A stretch of 64,000 nucleotides of DNA, taken from NCBI RefSeq assembly GCF_900187985.1, contig NZ_FZOA01000001.1, positions 310,001-374,000 on the forward strand, in the 5' to 3' direction. This DNA comes from Methylobacillus rhizosphaerae (lineage in GTDB: Bacteria > Pseudomonadota > Gammaproteobacteria > Burkholderiales > Methylophilaceae). Positions 1-11,634 of this stretch are shown in pieces. Position numbers and translations under genes: made by a program. Positions within the stretch are counted from its first letter, which is position 1; each line of letters starts with the position of its first letter. The notes beneath the pieces are model-generated. The model did not search any database, was not told where the DNA came from, and saw only the letters and a program-made list of their open reading frames with translations.

Positions 1-53
1 TTGGCCAGGGTTTCCAGGATTTGTTGTTTGCGTTCACCGGGTTTTAATGCCAT
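1..53 (-). CDS. slmA: SlmA-like TetR nucleoid occlusion factor, N-terminal fragment
   Basis: Only the first 17 codons are inside the window, reading MALKPGERKQQILETLA. The PGER.QQIL.TLA start is typical of SlmA, the TetR-family protein that blocks FtsZ assembly over the nucleoid. It lies 41 bases downstream of the HAD nucleotidase on the same strand, an order (argB, nucleotidase, slmA) known from other betaproteobacteria. The identification rests on a short peptide and on context; another TetR regulator cannot be excluded. Confidence 0.6.
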   Translation of the reverse strand, partial: MALKPGERKQQILETLA

Positions 54-94
54 TTCTTTACCTCGTGATCAGGCGGAAAGCCAGGAGTAAGCTT

Positions 95-763
95 TCAATC
101 TGGCGCGCATTCCGCATTGTTGTATGTTTTATAAAGCCAAGTGTATGGCAATTCCAATACGCTGGAAATACGGGCATCCACATAGCTGGGGCGCTTTGGC
201 CTGGATGAGACATGGATAGTCTTCATGCCCAGGCGTTTGGCGGTCATCAATGCCGGCAGGCTGTCTTCCAGCAGAATGCAGTTGCTGGCATTGACCTTGA
301 GGGTTTGCAGTAAATGTTGAAAACCTCTCATGGCAGGTTTGGGGTGAAATCCCGAAGATTCCACACTGAAAACCTGATCGTACAAGTCGTCGATCGCAAG
401 TAATTCTAACACTCTTTTTGCATAATTCATGGGCGCGTTAGTGAATACTACCTTACGTCCAGAAAGCTGTTGCAGCGTATGCCGCAATCGCTTGACAGTT
501 CTCACCATGCGCGGAAGCTCATCCAGTGGGTGTGTCTGTTGCAGGAAATGGTGCGGGTGTACCTGGTGGTGGCGCATCAGGCCTTTGAGGGTGGCTCCGT
601 AGAGGCGCCAGTAATGCTGCCGCAACAAGCAGGCTGCTTCTTCTTTCAAGCTGAGTTCGCTCATGATGTAGCGCGTCATGGCGATGTGCAGATGGGGAAA
701 GATTTCCGCATCTGCATCATGCAACGTATTATCCAGATCGAAAATCCAGACCTTGCGAGACAT
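95..763 (-). CDS. HAD-family pyrimidine 5'-nucleotidase
   Basis: The 222-residue protein begins with the HAD nucleophile motif FDLDNTL (D9 and D11), followed by a helical cap, a motif II region VFTNAP and the acidic motif ILLEDSLPAL near residue 165. It matches the SDT1/YjjG-like group that dephosphorylates pyrimidine nucleoside monophosphates. It follows argB by about 20 bases on the same strand and precedes slmA, so the three probably form one transcript. The exact substrate is inferred from family; HAD phosphatases are promiscuous. Confidence 0.85.
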   Translation of the reverse strand: MSRKVWIFDLDNTLHDADAEIFPHLHIAMTRYIMSELSLKEEAACLLRQHYWRLYGATLKGLMRHHQVHPHHFLQQTHPLDELPRMVRTVKRLRHTLQQLSGRKVVFTNAPMNYAKRVLELLAIDDLYDQVFSVESSGFHPKPAMRGFQHLLQTLKVNASNCILLEDSLPALMTAKRLGMKTIHVSSRPKRPSYVDARISSVLELPYTWLYKTYNNAECAPD

Positions 764-784
764 AGGAAAGATGTCTGGATGTAA

Positions 785-1708
<924 letters not shown>

Positions 1709-1843
1709 TTACCCTGATTGATATGAAAATCGTGCGTCAGCGTGACAAACTTGCTGTTAAAGCAGGGAGACGGCAGGTAGACTGCCATTATCTTTCGGCA
1801 TGATTTCTGCAATGTCGCCTTCAGGTTGCTAAAAGGATTTGGT

Positions 1844-3517
1844 ATGCCCAGTGATATAGAGATTGCCCAACAGGCAGAGTTGTTGAATATCAGGGAGGTT
1901 GCCCTCAAACTTGGGCTGCAGGAAGACTCCATCGAGCACTATGGTCGTTATAAGGCCAAGATAGATCTTGCGGCCAACCCGGAATTAAAGTCCAGGCCTG
2001 ATGGCAAACTGATCCTGGTCACGGCAATCAGCCCCAGCCCTCCTGGGGAAGGCAAGACCACGACTACGGTCGGCCTGGGGGATGCCCTTAACCGCATAGG
2101 GAGATCGACGGTGATCTGTCTGCGCGAGCCTTCCATGGGGCCGGTGTTCGGCATGAAGGGTGGCGCTGCTGGAGGCGGGTATGCGCAAGTGGTACCCATG
2201 GAAGATATCAATCTGCATTTCACCGGAGATTTTGCGGCTATTGCGCTTGCGCATAACCTGCTATCCGCCATGATAGACAACCATATCCATCACGGTAATG
2301 CTCTGGGGATAGACCCGCGCCAGGTCAGCTGGAAACGGGTGATGGACATGAATGATCGCGCATTACGCCAGGTAGTGATCGGCCTGGGAGGCAAGGTCAA
2401 TGGCCAGCCACGTGAAGACGGCTTTGATATTGTCGTTGCCTCTGAGGTGATGGCCGTGTTCTGCTTGGCCTCATCCCTCAAGGATCTGCGTGAGCGGCTT
2501 GGCAATATCATCATTGGATACAGTTATGCCGGGCAGGCCATCACTGCTCGTGATTTGCGGGCGCATGGCGCCATGACGGCCTTACTCAAGGATGCGATCA
2601 AGCCCAATCTGGTGCAGACCCTGGAACATACGCCGGCATTGCTGCATGGCGGCCCTTTTGCCAATATTGCCCATGGCTGTAATTCAGTGATTGCAACGAC
2701 GACAGCACTCAAGCTTGCAGATTATGTCGTGACGGAGGCCGGTTTTGGTGCGGACCTGGGTGCAGAAAAATTTATTGATATCAAATGCAGAAAATCCGGG
2801 CTCAGGCCGGATGCGTGTGTGGTGGTGGCGACTATGCGGGCCCTCAAATATCACGGTGGGGCGGATGTGAAAATGCTTGACCTTGAGGACCTTGCTGCCC
2901 TGCAGGCCGGGTTGGCTAACTTGGAAAAGCATGTGGAAAATGTCACGCGCCATTATGGCCTGTCCTGTGTGGTGGCGATCAATCGTTTCAGCCATGATAC
3001 GGAGGCGGAAATTGCGCTGGTGCAGCGCCACATGCAGGAGCTTGGTGTCAAGGTGGTGCTGGCTGATCACTGGGCCAAAGGTGGTGAGGGAGCCATTGAC
3101 CTGGCCAGGGAGGTGGTCAGGCTGGCCGAAGCAGGTGGCTCGACCATGCGCTATGTTTATGAAAATGCTGATGGCTTGTGGGATAAGCTGCGTAAGGTGG
3201 CAGTGAATATTTATGGAGCCAGCGATATCTATGCACCGCGCCGTATCCGGGCCACTATCGATAAATTGCAGGCCGATGGTTTCGGGCACTATCCGATCTG
3301 TATTGCCAAGACCCAGTATTCGTTTTCCACCGATGCTGCGCAACGTGGTTTACCGCATGAGCATGTGGTGACAGTGAGAGCGGTGCGCTTGTGTGCCGGG
3401 GCCGAATTTGTAGTGATGATCTGTGACGATATCATGACCATGCCTGGGTTGCCGCCACACCCTTGTGCCAACAATATTGATGTTGATGATGACGGACGTA
3501 TCAGTGGCTTGTATTAA
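1844..3517 (+). CDS. ftfL: Formate-tetrahydrofolate ligase
   Basis: The enzyme makes 10-formyltetrahydrofolate from formate, THF and ATP and supplies one-carbon units for purines and, in methylotrophs, links formate to assimilation. The P-loop-like PGEGKTTT lies at about residues 67-74, after TAISPSP, and is typical of this family. The ATG at 1844 is chosen because AAAAGGA sits 6 bases upstream; a TTG at 1826 would precede that ribosome site. The resulting length of 557 residues equals the usual bacterial size. It appears to be a single-gene unit, divergent from argB and convergent with argA. Confidence 0.97.
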   Translation: MPSDIEIAQQAELLNIREVALKLGLQEDSIEHYGRYKAKIDLAANPELKSRPDGKLILVTAISPSPPGEGKTTTTVGLGDALNRIGRSTVICLREPSMGPVFGMKGGAAGGGYAQVVPMEDINLHFTGDFAAIALAHNLLSAMIDNHIHHGNALGIDPRQVSWKRVMDMNDRALRQVVIGLGGKVNGQPREDGFDIVVASEVMAVFCLASSLKDLRERLGNIIIGYSYAGQAITARDLRAHGAMTALLKDAIKPNLVQTLEHTPALLHGGPFANIAHGCNSVIATTTALKLADYVVTEAGFGADLGAEKFIDIKCRKSGLRPDACVVVATMRALKYHGGADVKMLDLEDLAALQAGLANLEKHVENVTRHYGLSCVVAINRFSHDTEAEIALVQRHMQELGVKVVLADHWAKGGEGAIDLAREVVRLAEAGGSTMRYVYENADGLWDKLRKVAVNIYGASDIYAPRRIRATIDKLQADGFGHYPICIAKTQYSFSTDAAQRGLPHEHVVTVRAVRLCAGAEFVVMICDDIMTMPGLPPHPCANNIDVDDDGRISGLY

Positions 3518-3564
3518 CAAAAAATAAAGCGGCAGTCTTCAGGGTGTTGCGTATGAAGACTGCC
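3518..3564 (-). terminator. Candidate terminator of argA (minus strand)
   Basis: GGCAGTCTTC (3531-3540) and GAAGACTGCC (3555-3564) form a perfect 10-bp stem with a 14-base loop. Reading on the minus strand the stem is followed by GCTTTATTTTTTG, giving the uridine tract. It lies about 140 bases beyond the argA stop, in the convergent gap with ftfL. Confidence 0.5.
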
Positions 3565-3701
3565 GACCGGGGTAACTAGCGGGAGCTGACCAAAACAGGA
3601 GTGAAGTTATGCAAACCTGTTCATTATTCTGTGGGTGTATTGAATCGTAATTATTATCATTCATTGTGTCAATAAGAATTGTCAGCCACCGGTCAGGGAA
3701 T

Positions 3702-5267
3702 TTATAGCCGCTTGCTGAATACCTTGGAGCGTCGCTGTAGGTTATACAGTTTCTGCTTTTCTCCTGGCAGTTTTTCCACATCGGTTTCCGTGAACCCGCG
3801 CTCAAGAAACCAGTGTTCGGTACGGGTGGTCAGGACAAATACGGATTGCATGCCAAGTCCGCGTGCTTGCTCCTCGCAATAAGTGAGCAGCCGGTCTCCG
3901 CGGCCACCACGGCGGAATGCTGTGTGAATTGCCATGCAGGCCAGTTCTGCGGTTTTTTCTGTAGGGAACGGGTAGAGTGCGGCGCAGCCTATGATTTTTC
4001 CGTCGTGCTCCATGACGTGGAACCGGTCTATTTCCATTTCCAGGCGTTCCCGCCCGCGCCTGACCAATATTCCTTCGTTCTCCAGCGGCTCGATCAATTG
4101 CAGTATGCCGCCCACATCGCCAATGTCCGCAGGACGCATGGCTTCCAGTGAGTCTTCGGTCACCATGGTGCCGATGCCGTCATGGGTGAAGAGTTCCTGC
4201 AGGATGGCTCCGTCCACATGGCGGCTGATCAGGTGCGTGCGTGCTACGCCCTGCCCGCAAGCGCGGACTGCGGCGGGGAGATAATAGAATTCATCTTCGG
4301 TAATCTGCTGGGTAACATTATCGCCGATATGGCGCAGCAGGTTCCTCGCTTTGTCGGTGGTCATTTCCCGCAGTAATTCTCCGCGGATATTGTGTACCCC
4401 GTTGGAGTCCATTAGGAAGATGAGTTTGTCGGCATCAAGGGCGATAGCGGCGCTGGTGGCAACATCTTCCAGTGTCAGGTTGAATACTTCTCCCGTGGGC
4501 GAGTAACCCAGTGGGGATAGTAGTACCAGCTCGCCGTCATCCAGACGCTTCTGGATGCCGATCGCATCAACCTTGCGCACTTCACCGGTATGTTGCAGGT
4601 CTATACCTTCACGCACGCCCAATGGTTTTGCAGTAACGAAATTGCCGCTGGCTACCCGGATATCTGCACCTGCCATCGGGGAGTTGATCAATCCCATGGA
4701 AAGCAAAGACTCGATTTCGACGCGGACTGCGCCATTGGCTTCTTTCACTGCCTCCATGACTTCATCGTCCGTGACGCGCAGGCCATTGACCAGCTTGTTC
4801 TGTAGCTTGGCACGCCGGAGGCGGCTATCGATTTGCGGGCGCACGCCGTGTACCAGCACCAGTCGTACTTCCAGGCTGGCAAGCAGGTTGAGATCGTGCG
4901 AAAGAGCAACGAACTGCCCATCGTCCACAACCTCGCCACCAAAGGCAATGACAAAGGTGCGTCCGCCAAAGGCATGTATGTAAGGTGCGGCAGCGCGGAA
5001 CCAGCGCACAAACTCCTGTGGCTGGTGCAGTGTCAGGCGGGATGTGTTGGTGCTGTTGCCACTCTCCGCTTCACTTTGAGCATATAAATGGGCCGCAGTG
5101 CAATCCAGTGCTGCACACAACTTGCGCAGCATGGATTCCGAAACCCCTTGTGCCCCCCGTTCAATGCGGGAGAGATTGCCGCTATTGGCATTGACCCTGC
5201 GGGCAAGCTCCTGGAGAGTCATGTGCAGCGCTTTGCGCCGTTTGCGAATTGCATTGCCTAAAGCCAT
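3702..5267 (-). CDS. argA: N-acetylglutamate synthase with N-terminal XRE helix-turn-helix domain
   Basis: The C-terminal 440 or so residues are a classical ArgA: an acetylglutamate-kinase-like domain (about 80-370, with FVIAFGGE and LVLVHGVRPQID) followed by a GNAT acetyltransferase (about 380-515). It makes N-acetylglutamate from glutamate and acetyl-CoA, the first step of arginine synthesis. Unusually, residues 1-65 form a complete XRE-type helix-turn-helix (IRKRRKALHMTLQELARRV, then LSRIERG), in frame with no break. Usual ArgA proteins have 430-450 residues; this has 521. The kinase-like domain normally binds arginine as an allosteric inhibitor, so the fusion could couple arginine sensing to DNA binding; that role is inference. 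The ATG at 5267 begins the helix-turn-helix exactly. Confidence 0.9.
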   Translation of the reverse strand: MALGNAIRKRRKALHMTLQELARRVNANSGNLSRIERGAQGVSESMLRKLCAALDCTAAHLYAQSEAESGNSTNTSRLTLHQPQEFVRWFRAAAPYIHAFGGRTFVIAFGGEVVDDGQFVALSHDLNLLASLEVRLVLVHGVRPQIDSRLRRAKLQNKLVNGLRVTDDEVMEAVKEANGAVRVEIESLLSMGLINSPMAGADIRVASGNFVTAKPLGVREGIDLQHTGEVRKVDAIGIQKRLDDGELVLLSPLGYSPTGEVFNLTLEDVATSAAIALDADKLIFLMDSNGVHNIRGELLREMTTDKARNLLRHIGDNVTQQITEDEFYYLPAAVRACGQGVARTHLISRHVDGAILQELFTHDGIGTMVTEDSLEAMRPADIGDVGGILQLIEPLENEGILVRRGRERLEMEIDRFHVMEHDGKIIGCAALYPFPTEKTAELACMAIHTAFRRGGRGDRLLTYCEEQARGLGMQSVFVLTTRTEHWFLERGFTETDVEKLPGEKQKLYNLQRRSKVFSKRL

Positions 5268-5339
5268 ATGCTCGATGTCCAGTTTTGCGTTTAAGGCATA
5301 TTTTTATAATAAGTGGGCTGAAAATGCAATTTTTATGTG

Positions 5340-6083
5340 TCAGCGTACAAAATCACCCCATAATGCTTGCATGCTGGCAATAGCGGCGAGTGCTGCGGTT
5401 TCTGTTCGCAGAATGCGAGGTCCCATGCGCACGGAAGTGTATCCATGCTGGGAGGCAAGCCTGATTTCATCATCAGAGAGTCCGCCTTCGGGGCCTATCA
5501 GCAGGGAAATGTTTTTGTGTGCTGAAATTGTCATTTCTGGTAATGCAATCTGGGCATCGGGAGCCAAGGTGATCAATGTCTCTTGCTTTTCTGTGGTTTG
5601 GCTCAACCACTCATGCAGGCTGACTGGCATGGCGACATGAGGAATGGTGGCGCGCCCGGATTGCTCGCAGGCAGAAATGACGACATTCTGCCAGTGCTCC
5701 CGGCGTTTTTCGGCGCGGTCGCCAGACAGTTTCACAATGCTGCGCTGGCTTGCGATTGGCTGAATCGCCGTGACACCCATCTCCACCGCTTTCTGTATGG
5801 TGAAATCCATGCGATCACCCGATGAGATGGCTTGTGCCAGCGTGATGTTTAATGGTGATTCGCTGGTGCAGGGAATTGCTTCCAGAATATCGGCGATGAC
5901 TTCATGTTTGCTGATCGAAACCAGCTTGCCCAGATAATGCTTGCCGTCACCATTGAACAGGATGACGCGGTCTCCTGCCTGCATGCGCAATGCCCGGCTG
6001 GCGTGCGTGGCTGCATTGGCAGACAGAGAAGTCATCTGTCCTGGCAGGAGGGCGGCTGGGTGATAAAAGCGTGGGGTGGCCAT
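5340..6083 (-). CDS. rsmE: 16S rRNA (uracil1498-N3)-methyltransferase
   Basis: RsmE methylates U1498 of 16S rRNA using S-adenosylmethionine. The protein opens with MATPRFYHPAALLPGQ, typical of the family's PUA-like RNA-binding domain, and ends with the SPOUT knot motifs LLIGPEGGLSDDEI and MGPRILRTETAALAAI. The start at 6083 gives 247 residues, the normal size. An upstream in-frame ATG at 6131 would add 16 atypical residues and overlap the ribosome site of the divergent gene, so it is disfavoured, although no strong ribosome site precedes 6083. Confidence 0.93.
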   Translation of the reverse strand: MATPRFYHPAALLPGQMTSLSANAATHASRALRMQAGDRVILFNGDGKHYLGKLVSISKHEVIADILEAIPCTSESPLNITLAQAISSGDRMDFTIQKAVEMGVTAIQPIASQRSIVKLSGDRAEKRREHWQNVVISACEQSGRATIPHVAMPVSLHEWLSQTTEKQETLITLAPDAQIALPEMTISAHKNISLLIGPEGGLSDDEIRLASQHGYTSVRMGPRILRTETAALAAIASMQALWGDFVR

Positions 6084-6136
6084 TGGGTAGTGATAATATT
6101 GAGTGAATAGGAATTCTAATGTAAGGAGCATGAATT

Positions 6137-6703
6137 ATGGCAAGTCTGAATCCGCCCGTATGTGATTTTGGCTGGAAAGCACCGGATTTCAATCTGCCGG
6201 GAGTTGACGGGCGGCAGTGGTCGCTACAAGAAGCCAGTGGTGTGAACGGAACGCTGGTCATGTTTATCTGCAATCATTGTCCTTATGTGCAGGCCATTCG
6301 TGAGCGGCTGGTGGCAGATATGCATGCGTTGCGGGAGCTGGGCATCAATGCGGTGGCGATTTCCTCGAATGATGCGGTGGCATACCCGGAAGACTCATTT
6401 GCGCACATGGCAGAAGTTGCTCGTGAGTTCCATTTTCCTTTCCCCTATCTGTTCGACGAGAGCCAGGAAGTTGCCAAGGCATATGGTGCCGTCTGTACTC
6501 CAGATTTCTTTGGCTTCAACGCGCACCATGAGTTGCAGTATCGCGGCAGGTTCGATAATCAGGGGCGCGTTATGACGCCCGTGGAGAGTTCGACACGGGA
6601 CCTTTTCAATGCCATGAAGCATGTGGCGCAAACCGGACGTGGACCAGTGGAGCAAGTAGCGTCCATCGGTTGCTCTATCAAGTGGCGAGAGGCGGCGGAA
6701 TAG
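6137..6703 (+). CDS. Thioredoxin-fold peroxiredoxin-like protein
   Basis: The 188-residue protein has the redoxin layout: an N-terminal PDFNLPGVDG strand, then CNHCPYV with cysteines at positions 45 and 48, followed by a typical thioredoxin fold with a conserved TPDFFGF segment. This corresponds to the PRX-like group of AhpC/TSA-related proteins, probably a cytoplasmic thiol oxidoreductase or peroxidase. No signal peptide is visible. AAGGAG lies just upstream of the ATG. It is divergent from rsmE. Its substrate is unknown. Confidence 0.8.
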   Translation: MASLNPPVCDFGWKAPDFNLPGVDGRQWSLQEASGVNGTLVMFICNHCPYVQAIRERLVADMHALRELGINAVAISSNDAVAYPEDSFAHMAEVAREFHFPFPYLFDESQEVAKAYGAVCTPDFFGFNAHHELQYRGRFDNQGRVMTPVESSTRDLFNAMKHVAQTGRGPVEQVASIGCSIKWREAAE

Positions 6704-6936
6704 GGTGGGCTCAGGGATCGTTTGGCAGGTAATGGGAAACATTATTCGCCAAGTTGGTATTGCTGAAACCGCCTATCTAAGGAATAATTGCGGACTAAAT
6801 ACCTCTTCGGAGCTGTCGGTTGCGATAGTTTCCACGCTCCATGAACTTCAAGGGGATTTCAAGAATTTGAGTGAGGCTTCCTCCAGCCTTTGTGTGCTGG
6901 AGAAGCCTTTTTCTCTTCAACCGTAGGGAGATATGT
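6704..6936 (+). promoter_or_regulatory. Structured leader of tkt, candidate attenuator or cis-acting RNA
   Basis: The 233-base gap before tkt carries several strong local structures: a hairpin at 6722-6752 (TTGGC/GCCAA plus an inner 7-bp stem around a GGAAA loop), a UUCG hairpin at 6803-6812, a nested element at 6809-6840 (GGAGC/GCTCC around CTGTCG-GTTG-CGATAG) and a terminator-like hairpin at 6875-6914. Only about 24 bases separate that T-run from the tkt start, leaving little room for a separate promoter, so tkt transcripts probably cross it. A riboswitch, attenuator or a small RNA read through into tkt are all possible. No known riboswitch class was recognised. Confidence 0.5.
6875..6914 (+). 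terminator. Terminator-like hairpin in the tkt leader
   Basis: GGCTTCCTCCAGC (6875-6887) pairs with GCTGGAGAAGCC (6896-6907) with one bulged C and an 8-base loop, followed at once by TTTTTCTCTT. It has the form of an intrinsic terminator but lies upstream of the tkt ribosome site AGGGAG (6925-6930). Confidence 0.75.
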
Positions 6937-8925
6937 ATGGCAGCAACTCGTCAAGAATTAGCAAATGCCATCCGTGTGTTATCCATGGACGCAGTTCAGA
7001 AGGCAAATTCTGGACACCCTGGTGCACCGATGGGCATGGCAGACATCGCAGAGGTTCTCTGGAACCACCATCTGCGTCACAATCCAACCAATCCTAACTG
7101 GGCTGACCGCGACCGTTTCATTTTGTCCAACGGCCATGGCTCTATGTTGATTTACTCCTTGCTGCACCTGACAGGCTATGACCTGAACATGGATGACATC
7201 AAGTCCTTCCGTCAACTGCATTCCCGTTGCGCTGGTCACCCAGAATACGGCTATGCACCTGGTGTTGAAACCACTACTGGTCCTCTGGGCCAAGGTATCA
7301 CCAATGCCGTTGGTTTTGCCATGGCTGAAAAGTTGCTGGCTGACCAGTTCAACAAGCCAGGTCACGACATCGTTGATCACTATACATACTGCTTCCTTGG
7401 TGACGGCTGTCTGATGGAAGGTGTTTCCCACGAGGCTGCTGCGTTGGCTGGTACATGGGGTCTGGGCAAGCTGATCGCGATTTGGGATGACAACGGCATT
7501 TCTATCGATGGCCACATCGAAGGCTGGTACACAGACGATACAGTTAAGCGTTTTGAAGCTTACGGCTGGCATGTGATTAGTGTTGATGGTCACGACTTTA
7601 ATGCTGTGAACGCTGCGATTGAAGAGGCGAAAAAGGTAACTGATAAGCCAACTTTCATTGCTGCCAAAACTATCATTGGTAAGGGTTCTCCAAACAAGTG
7701 TGGTTCCCACGACTGCCACGGTTCCGCACTGGGCCTGGAAGAAGTTGCCGCAACCCGCGAAGCGCTGGGTTGGACACATGAGCCATTCGTGATTCCTGAA
7801 GAAGTCTATGCTGGTTGGGATGGCAAGGCCAAGGGTTCCAAGCTGGAAAGCGATTGGGATGCCAAGTTTGAAGCTTACGCCAAGGCATATCCAGCAGAGG
7901 CTGCTGAGTTCAAGCGTCGTATGGCAGGCGATCTGCCAGCTAACTGGAAAGAAGCCGCTGATGCATTCATCAAGGCAACCAACGAGAAGGCTGAAGGCGT
8001 TGCTACACGTAAGGCTTCACAAAACGCGATTGCTGCTCTGGCACCAGTATTGCCAGAATTCCTCGGCGGTTCTGCTGACTTGACTGGTTCTAACCTGACC
8101 AGCTACTCCGGTTTCAAGCACGTTGATGGCAAGAAGCCAGGTAACTACATCTCCTACGGTGTACGTGAATTCGGTATGTTCGCGATCATGAACGGTATGG
8201 CGCTGCACGGCGGCCTGTTGCCATTCGGTGGTACCTTCCACATGTTCTCCGACTACGCCAAGAGCGCGCTGCGTATGGCTGCACTGATGAAGCAACGTAC
8301 TATCGCTGTGCTGACTCATGACTCCATCGGCCAGGGCGAAGATGGTCCTACTCACCAGCCAATCGAGAACACTGCTGGCCTGCGTTACATCCCTCGTATG
8401 GATGTATGGCGTCCTGCTGACTCCGTTGAAACCGCAATTTCCTGGGTTGCTGCCGTTGAGCGTCAAGATGGTCCTTCCAGCCTGGTGCTGAGCCGTCAGA
8501 ACGTGCCTGGCATCAAGCACGACGAAAAGCACTTCGACCTGATCCGCAAGGGTGGTTACGTGTTCTCCGACGTAGAAGGCAAGGCTGATGTGATCATCAT
8601 CGGTACAGGTTCCGAGCTGGATCTGGCGATCAAGGCTGCTGCTGAACTGAATGCTGCCGGCACCAAGGTGCGTGTGGTTTCCATGCCATCTACCAACGTG
8701 TTTGACCGTCAAGATCAAGCTTACAAGGACAGCGTCCTGACTCCAGGTGTGAAGCGCGTAGCTGTTGAAGCTGGCGTGACCGATTTCTGGCGCAAGTACG
8801 TAGGTCTCGAAGGTGCTGTGGTCGGTATCGACACCTTCGGTGAATCTGCTCCAGGCGGCGCATTGTTCAAGCACTTCGGTTTCACTGTTGAAAATGTAGT
8901 GAACACCGTCAAGTCCGTGCTTTAA
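6937..8925 (+). CDS. tkt: Transketolase
   Basis: Transketolase transfers two-carbon units between sugar phosphates using thiamine diphosphate; in a ribulose monophosphate methylotroph it helps regenerate ribulose 5-phosphate. The 662-residue protein has all expected parts: [19 protein letters not shown] at the N-terminus, the cofactor motif [18 protein letters not shown] near residue 155, [11 protein letters not shown] in the pyrimidine-binding domain and a C-terminal domain ending in NTVKSVL. The ATG at 6937 is preceded by AGGGAG; an in-frame start at 6871 would lie inside the leader hairpin. It is followed by a strong terminator and then gapA, in the order known from many betaproteobacteria. 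Confidence 0.97.
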   Translation: MAATRQELANAIRVLSMDAVQKANSGHPGAPMGMADIAEVLWNHHLRHNPTNPNWADRDRFILSNGHGSMLIYSLLHLTGYDLNMDDIKSFRQLHSRCAGHPEYGYAPGVETTTGPLGQGITNAVGFAMAEKLLADQFNKPGHDIVDHYTYCFLGDGCLMEGVSHEAAALAGTWGLGKLIAIWDDNGISIDGHIEGWYTDDTVKRFEAYGWHVISVDGHDFNAVNAAIEEAKKVTDKPTFIAAKTIIGKGSPNKCGSHDCHGSALGLEEVAATREALGWTHEPFVIPEEVYAGWDGKAKGSKLESDWDAKFEAYAKAYPAEAAEFKRRMAGDLPANWKEAADAFIKATNEKAEGVATRKASQNAIAALAPVLPEFLGGSADLTGSNLTSYSGFKHVDGKKPGNYISYGVREFGMFAIMNGMALHGGLLPFGGTFHMFSDYAKSALRMAALMKQRTIAVLTHDSIGQGEDGPTHQPIENTAGLRYIPRMDVWRPADSVETAISWVAAVERQDGPSSLVLSRQNVPGIKHDEKHFDLIRKGGYVFSDVEGKADVIIIGTGSELDLAIKAAAELNAAGTKVRVVSMPSTNVFDRQDQAYKDSVLTPGVKRVAVEAGVTDFWRKYVGLEGAVVGIDTFGESAPGGALFKHFGFTVENVVNTVKSVL

Positions 8926-8942
8926 TGACGCTGTAGCAAGTT

Positions 8943-10000
<1,058 letters not shown>

Positions 10001-10015
10001 CCTAGGGAGCATGCC

Positions 10016-11197
10016 ATGAAAGTAATCCACATGACTGAGTTGGACCTGAAAGGCAAGCGCGTATTCATTCGTGCCGACCTGAACGTACCGGTCAGCGATG
10101 GCAAGGTCACCTCGGATGCCCGCATCACAGCTTCCCTGCCAACCATACAGCATGCGTTGCAGGCTGGCGCGCGCGTCATGGTGACATCGCATCTGGGGCG
10201 TCCTGAAGAAGGTATTTACTCCGCCGAAAACTCATTGCAGCCCGTGGCTGACGTATTGGCTGAAAAACTGGGCCAGCCCGTACGCCTGGTCAAGGATTGG
10301 GTGGATGGCGGTTTTGACGTGGCGGAAGGCGAAGTGGTCTTGCTGGAAAACTGCCGCTTCAACAAGGGCGAGAAAAAGAACCTTGAAGCAACCGCGCGCC
10401 AATACGCTGCCTTATGCGATGTGTTCGTGATGGATGCCTTTGGCACTGCTCACCGCGCAGAGGCCTCTACTTATGGCGTGGCGCAATATGCCCCGGTCGC
10501 CGCTGCTGGTCTGCTGCTGACTGGTGAGCTAGATGCGCTGGGTAAGGCCCTGGAAGAACCTGCGCGGCCGATGGTGGCCATTGTCGGCGGCTCTAAGGTT
10601 TCCACCAAGCTTACCGTGCTGGAAAGCCTGGCTGAAAAAGTTGATCAGCTCGTGGTCGGTGGCGGTATTGCCAACACTTTCCTTAAGGCGGCTGGCAAGC
10701 CGATTGGCCGTTCGCTGAACGAGGACGACCTGGTGCCCACCGCGCAATGCCTCATGAACAAGATGGCAGAACGCGGCGCAGCTGTGCCTATTGCCGTGGA
10801 TGTGGTCTGCGGCAAGCAGTTCGATGCGAATGAGCCTGCCGCGCTCAAGTCAGCGGATGAAGTGGCTGATGACGACATGATCTTCGACATCGGCCCGGAA
10901 TCCGCCAAGCAACTTGCTGAGATTATCCTCAACGCGGGCACCGTGGTCTGGAATGGCCCGGTCGGTGTATTTGAATTTGACCAGTTCGGCGCAGGCACCA
11001 AGACCATTGCTGATGCTATCGCTCAGACCAAGGCCTTCACCCTCGCTGGCGGCGGCGACACCATCGCCGCAATCCAGAAATACGACATCTATGACAAGGT
11101 GTCCTATATCTCGACAGCGGGCGGCGCATTCTTGGAATTCCTCGAAGGCAAGAAACTGCCAGCGGTGGAGATTTTGGAGCAGCGTGCTAAAGGTTGA
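10016..11197 (+). CDS. pgk: Phosphoglycerate kinase
   Basis: PGK transfers phosphate between 1,3-bisphosphoglycerate and ADP. The 393-residue protein contains [12 protein letters not shown] near residue 15, the substrate loop TSHLGRP near 60, [10 protein letters not shown] in the centre, and the nucleotide-binding GGGDTIAAI near 350. AGGGAG is placed 6 bases before the ATG at 10016, which decides this start over a second ATG five codons later. Only 15 bases separate it from gapA, so the two are surely co-transcribed; a terminator follows. Confidence 0.97.
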   Translation: MKVIHMTELDLKGKRVFIRADLNVPVSDGKVTSDARITASLPTIQHALQAGARVMVTSHLGRPEEGIYSAENSLQPVADVLAEKLGQPVRLVKDWVDGGFDVAEGEVVLLENCRFNKGEKKNLEATARQYAALCDVFVMDAFGTAHRAEASTYGVAQYAPVAAAGLLLTGELDALGKALEEPARPMVAIVGGSKVSTKLTVLESLAEKVDQLVVGGGIANTFLKAAGKPIGRSLNEDDLVPTAQCLMNKMAERGAAVPIAVDVVCGKQFDANEPAALKSADEVADDDMIFDIGPESAKQLAEIILNAGTVVWNGPVGVFEFDQFGAGTKTIADAIAQTKAFTLAGGGDTIAAIQKYDIYDKVSYISTAGGAFLEFLEGKKLPAVEILEQRAKG

Positions 11198-11217
11198 TTG
11201 TTAGCTTGGTCTACTAA

Positions 11218-11250
11218 ATAAAGGAGCCTGCGGGCTCCTTTATCTTTATT
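11218..11250 (+). terminator. Intrinsic terminator after pgk
   Basis: ATAAAGGAGCC (11218-11228) pairs perfectly with GGCTCCTTTAT (11233-11243) around a short loop, followed by CTTTATT. It closes the gapA-pgk unit and marks the left edge of the AT-rich insert. Confidence 0.85.
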
Positions 11251-11292
11251 GTAATGTCCGTTTTCGCGCTAATGGTTGCGTTGTTTTTTGAT

Positions 11293-11499
11293 TCAAAAGT
11301 CCATTAACTCAGAAGTTGTTACTCCAAGAGTTTTTGCTAGCTTGCAAATGTTAATGAGAGAAATATTGCGTTGGCCTCTTTCTACCCCGCCCAGATAACT
11401 ACGAGCGATTTCTGACTCTAGCGCTAATTTCTCTTGGCTCCACCCTTTTTCTTTTCTAAGTGTTGCTAGCCTTTCCCCAAACCGCTGCTGTACATCCAT
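11293..11499 (-). CDS. Small XRE-family helix-turn-helix regulator
   Basis: The 68-residue protein is a single helix-turn-helix domain: FGERLATLRKEKGWSQEKLA, then ARSYLGGVERGQRNIS and a terminal ALGVTTSELMDF-like helix. It resembles small stand-alone repressors and the controller proteins found with restriction systems, but no restriction gene is nearby. The start at 11499 (MDVQQRFG) fits the domain; an upstream in-frame ATG at 11574 would add 25 hydrophobic residues unlike the family. It lies in visibly AT-rich DNA between pgk and pyk and is divergent from the lipoprotein gene, which it might control. Target unknown. Confidence 0.75.
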   Translation of the reverse strand: MDVQQRFGERLATLRKEKGWSQEKLALESEIARSYLGGVERGQRNISLINICKLAKTLGVTTSELMDF

Positions 11500-11634
11500 A
11501 GCGATTTCCAAAATTAAAAATACTATGGATATGGCTTCTATAAGGCGACGCTCTATAAGTGACAATTGAGGCAATAGTTGCTACAGTTATTGTTACTTAT
11601 AGTAGTCTTTAAATAAAATTAGGAGAGAATAAGC

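Noticed and set aside
3640-3670. A Fur-box-like AT-rich sequence near 3650
   Set aside because: It lies between two converging genes where no promoter is expected; AT-rich chance match.
6704-6914. 6S RNA as an identity for the tkt leader
   Set aside because: The ends do not pair into the long closing stem expected for 6S RNA and I cannot align the conserved bubble; kept as unknown structured leader. A covariance-model search would decide.
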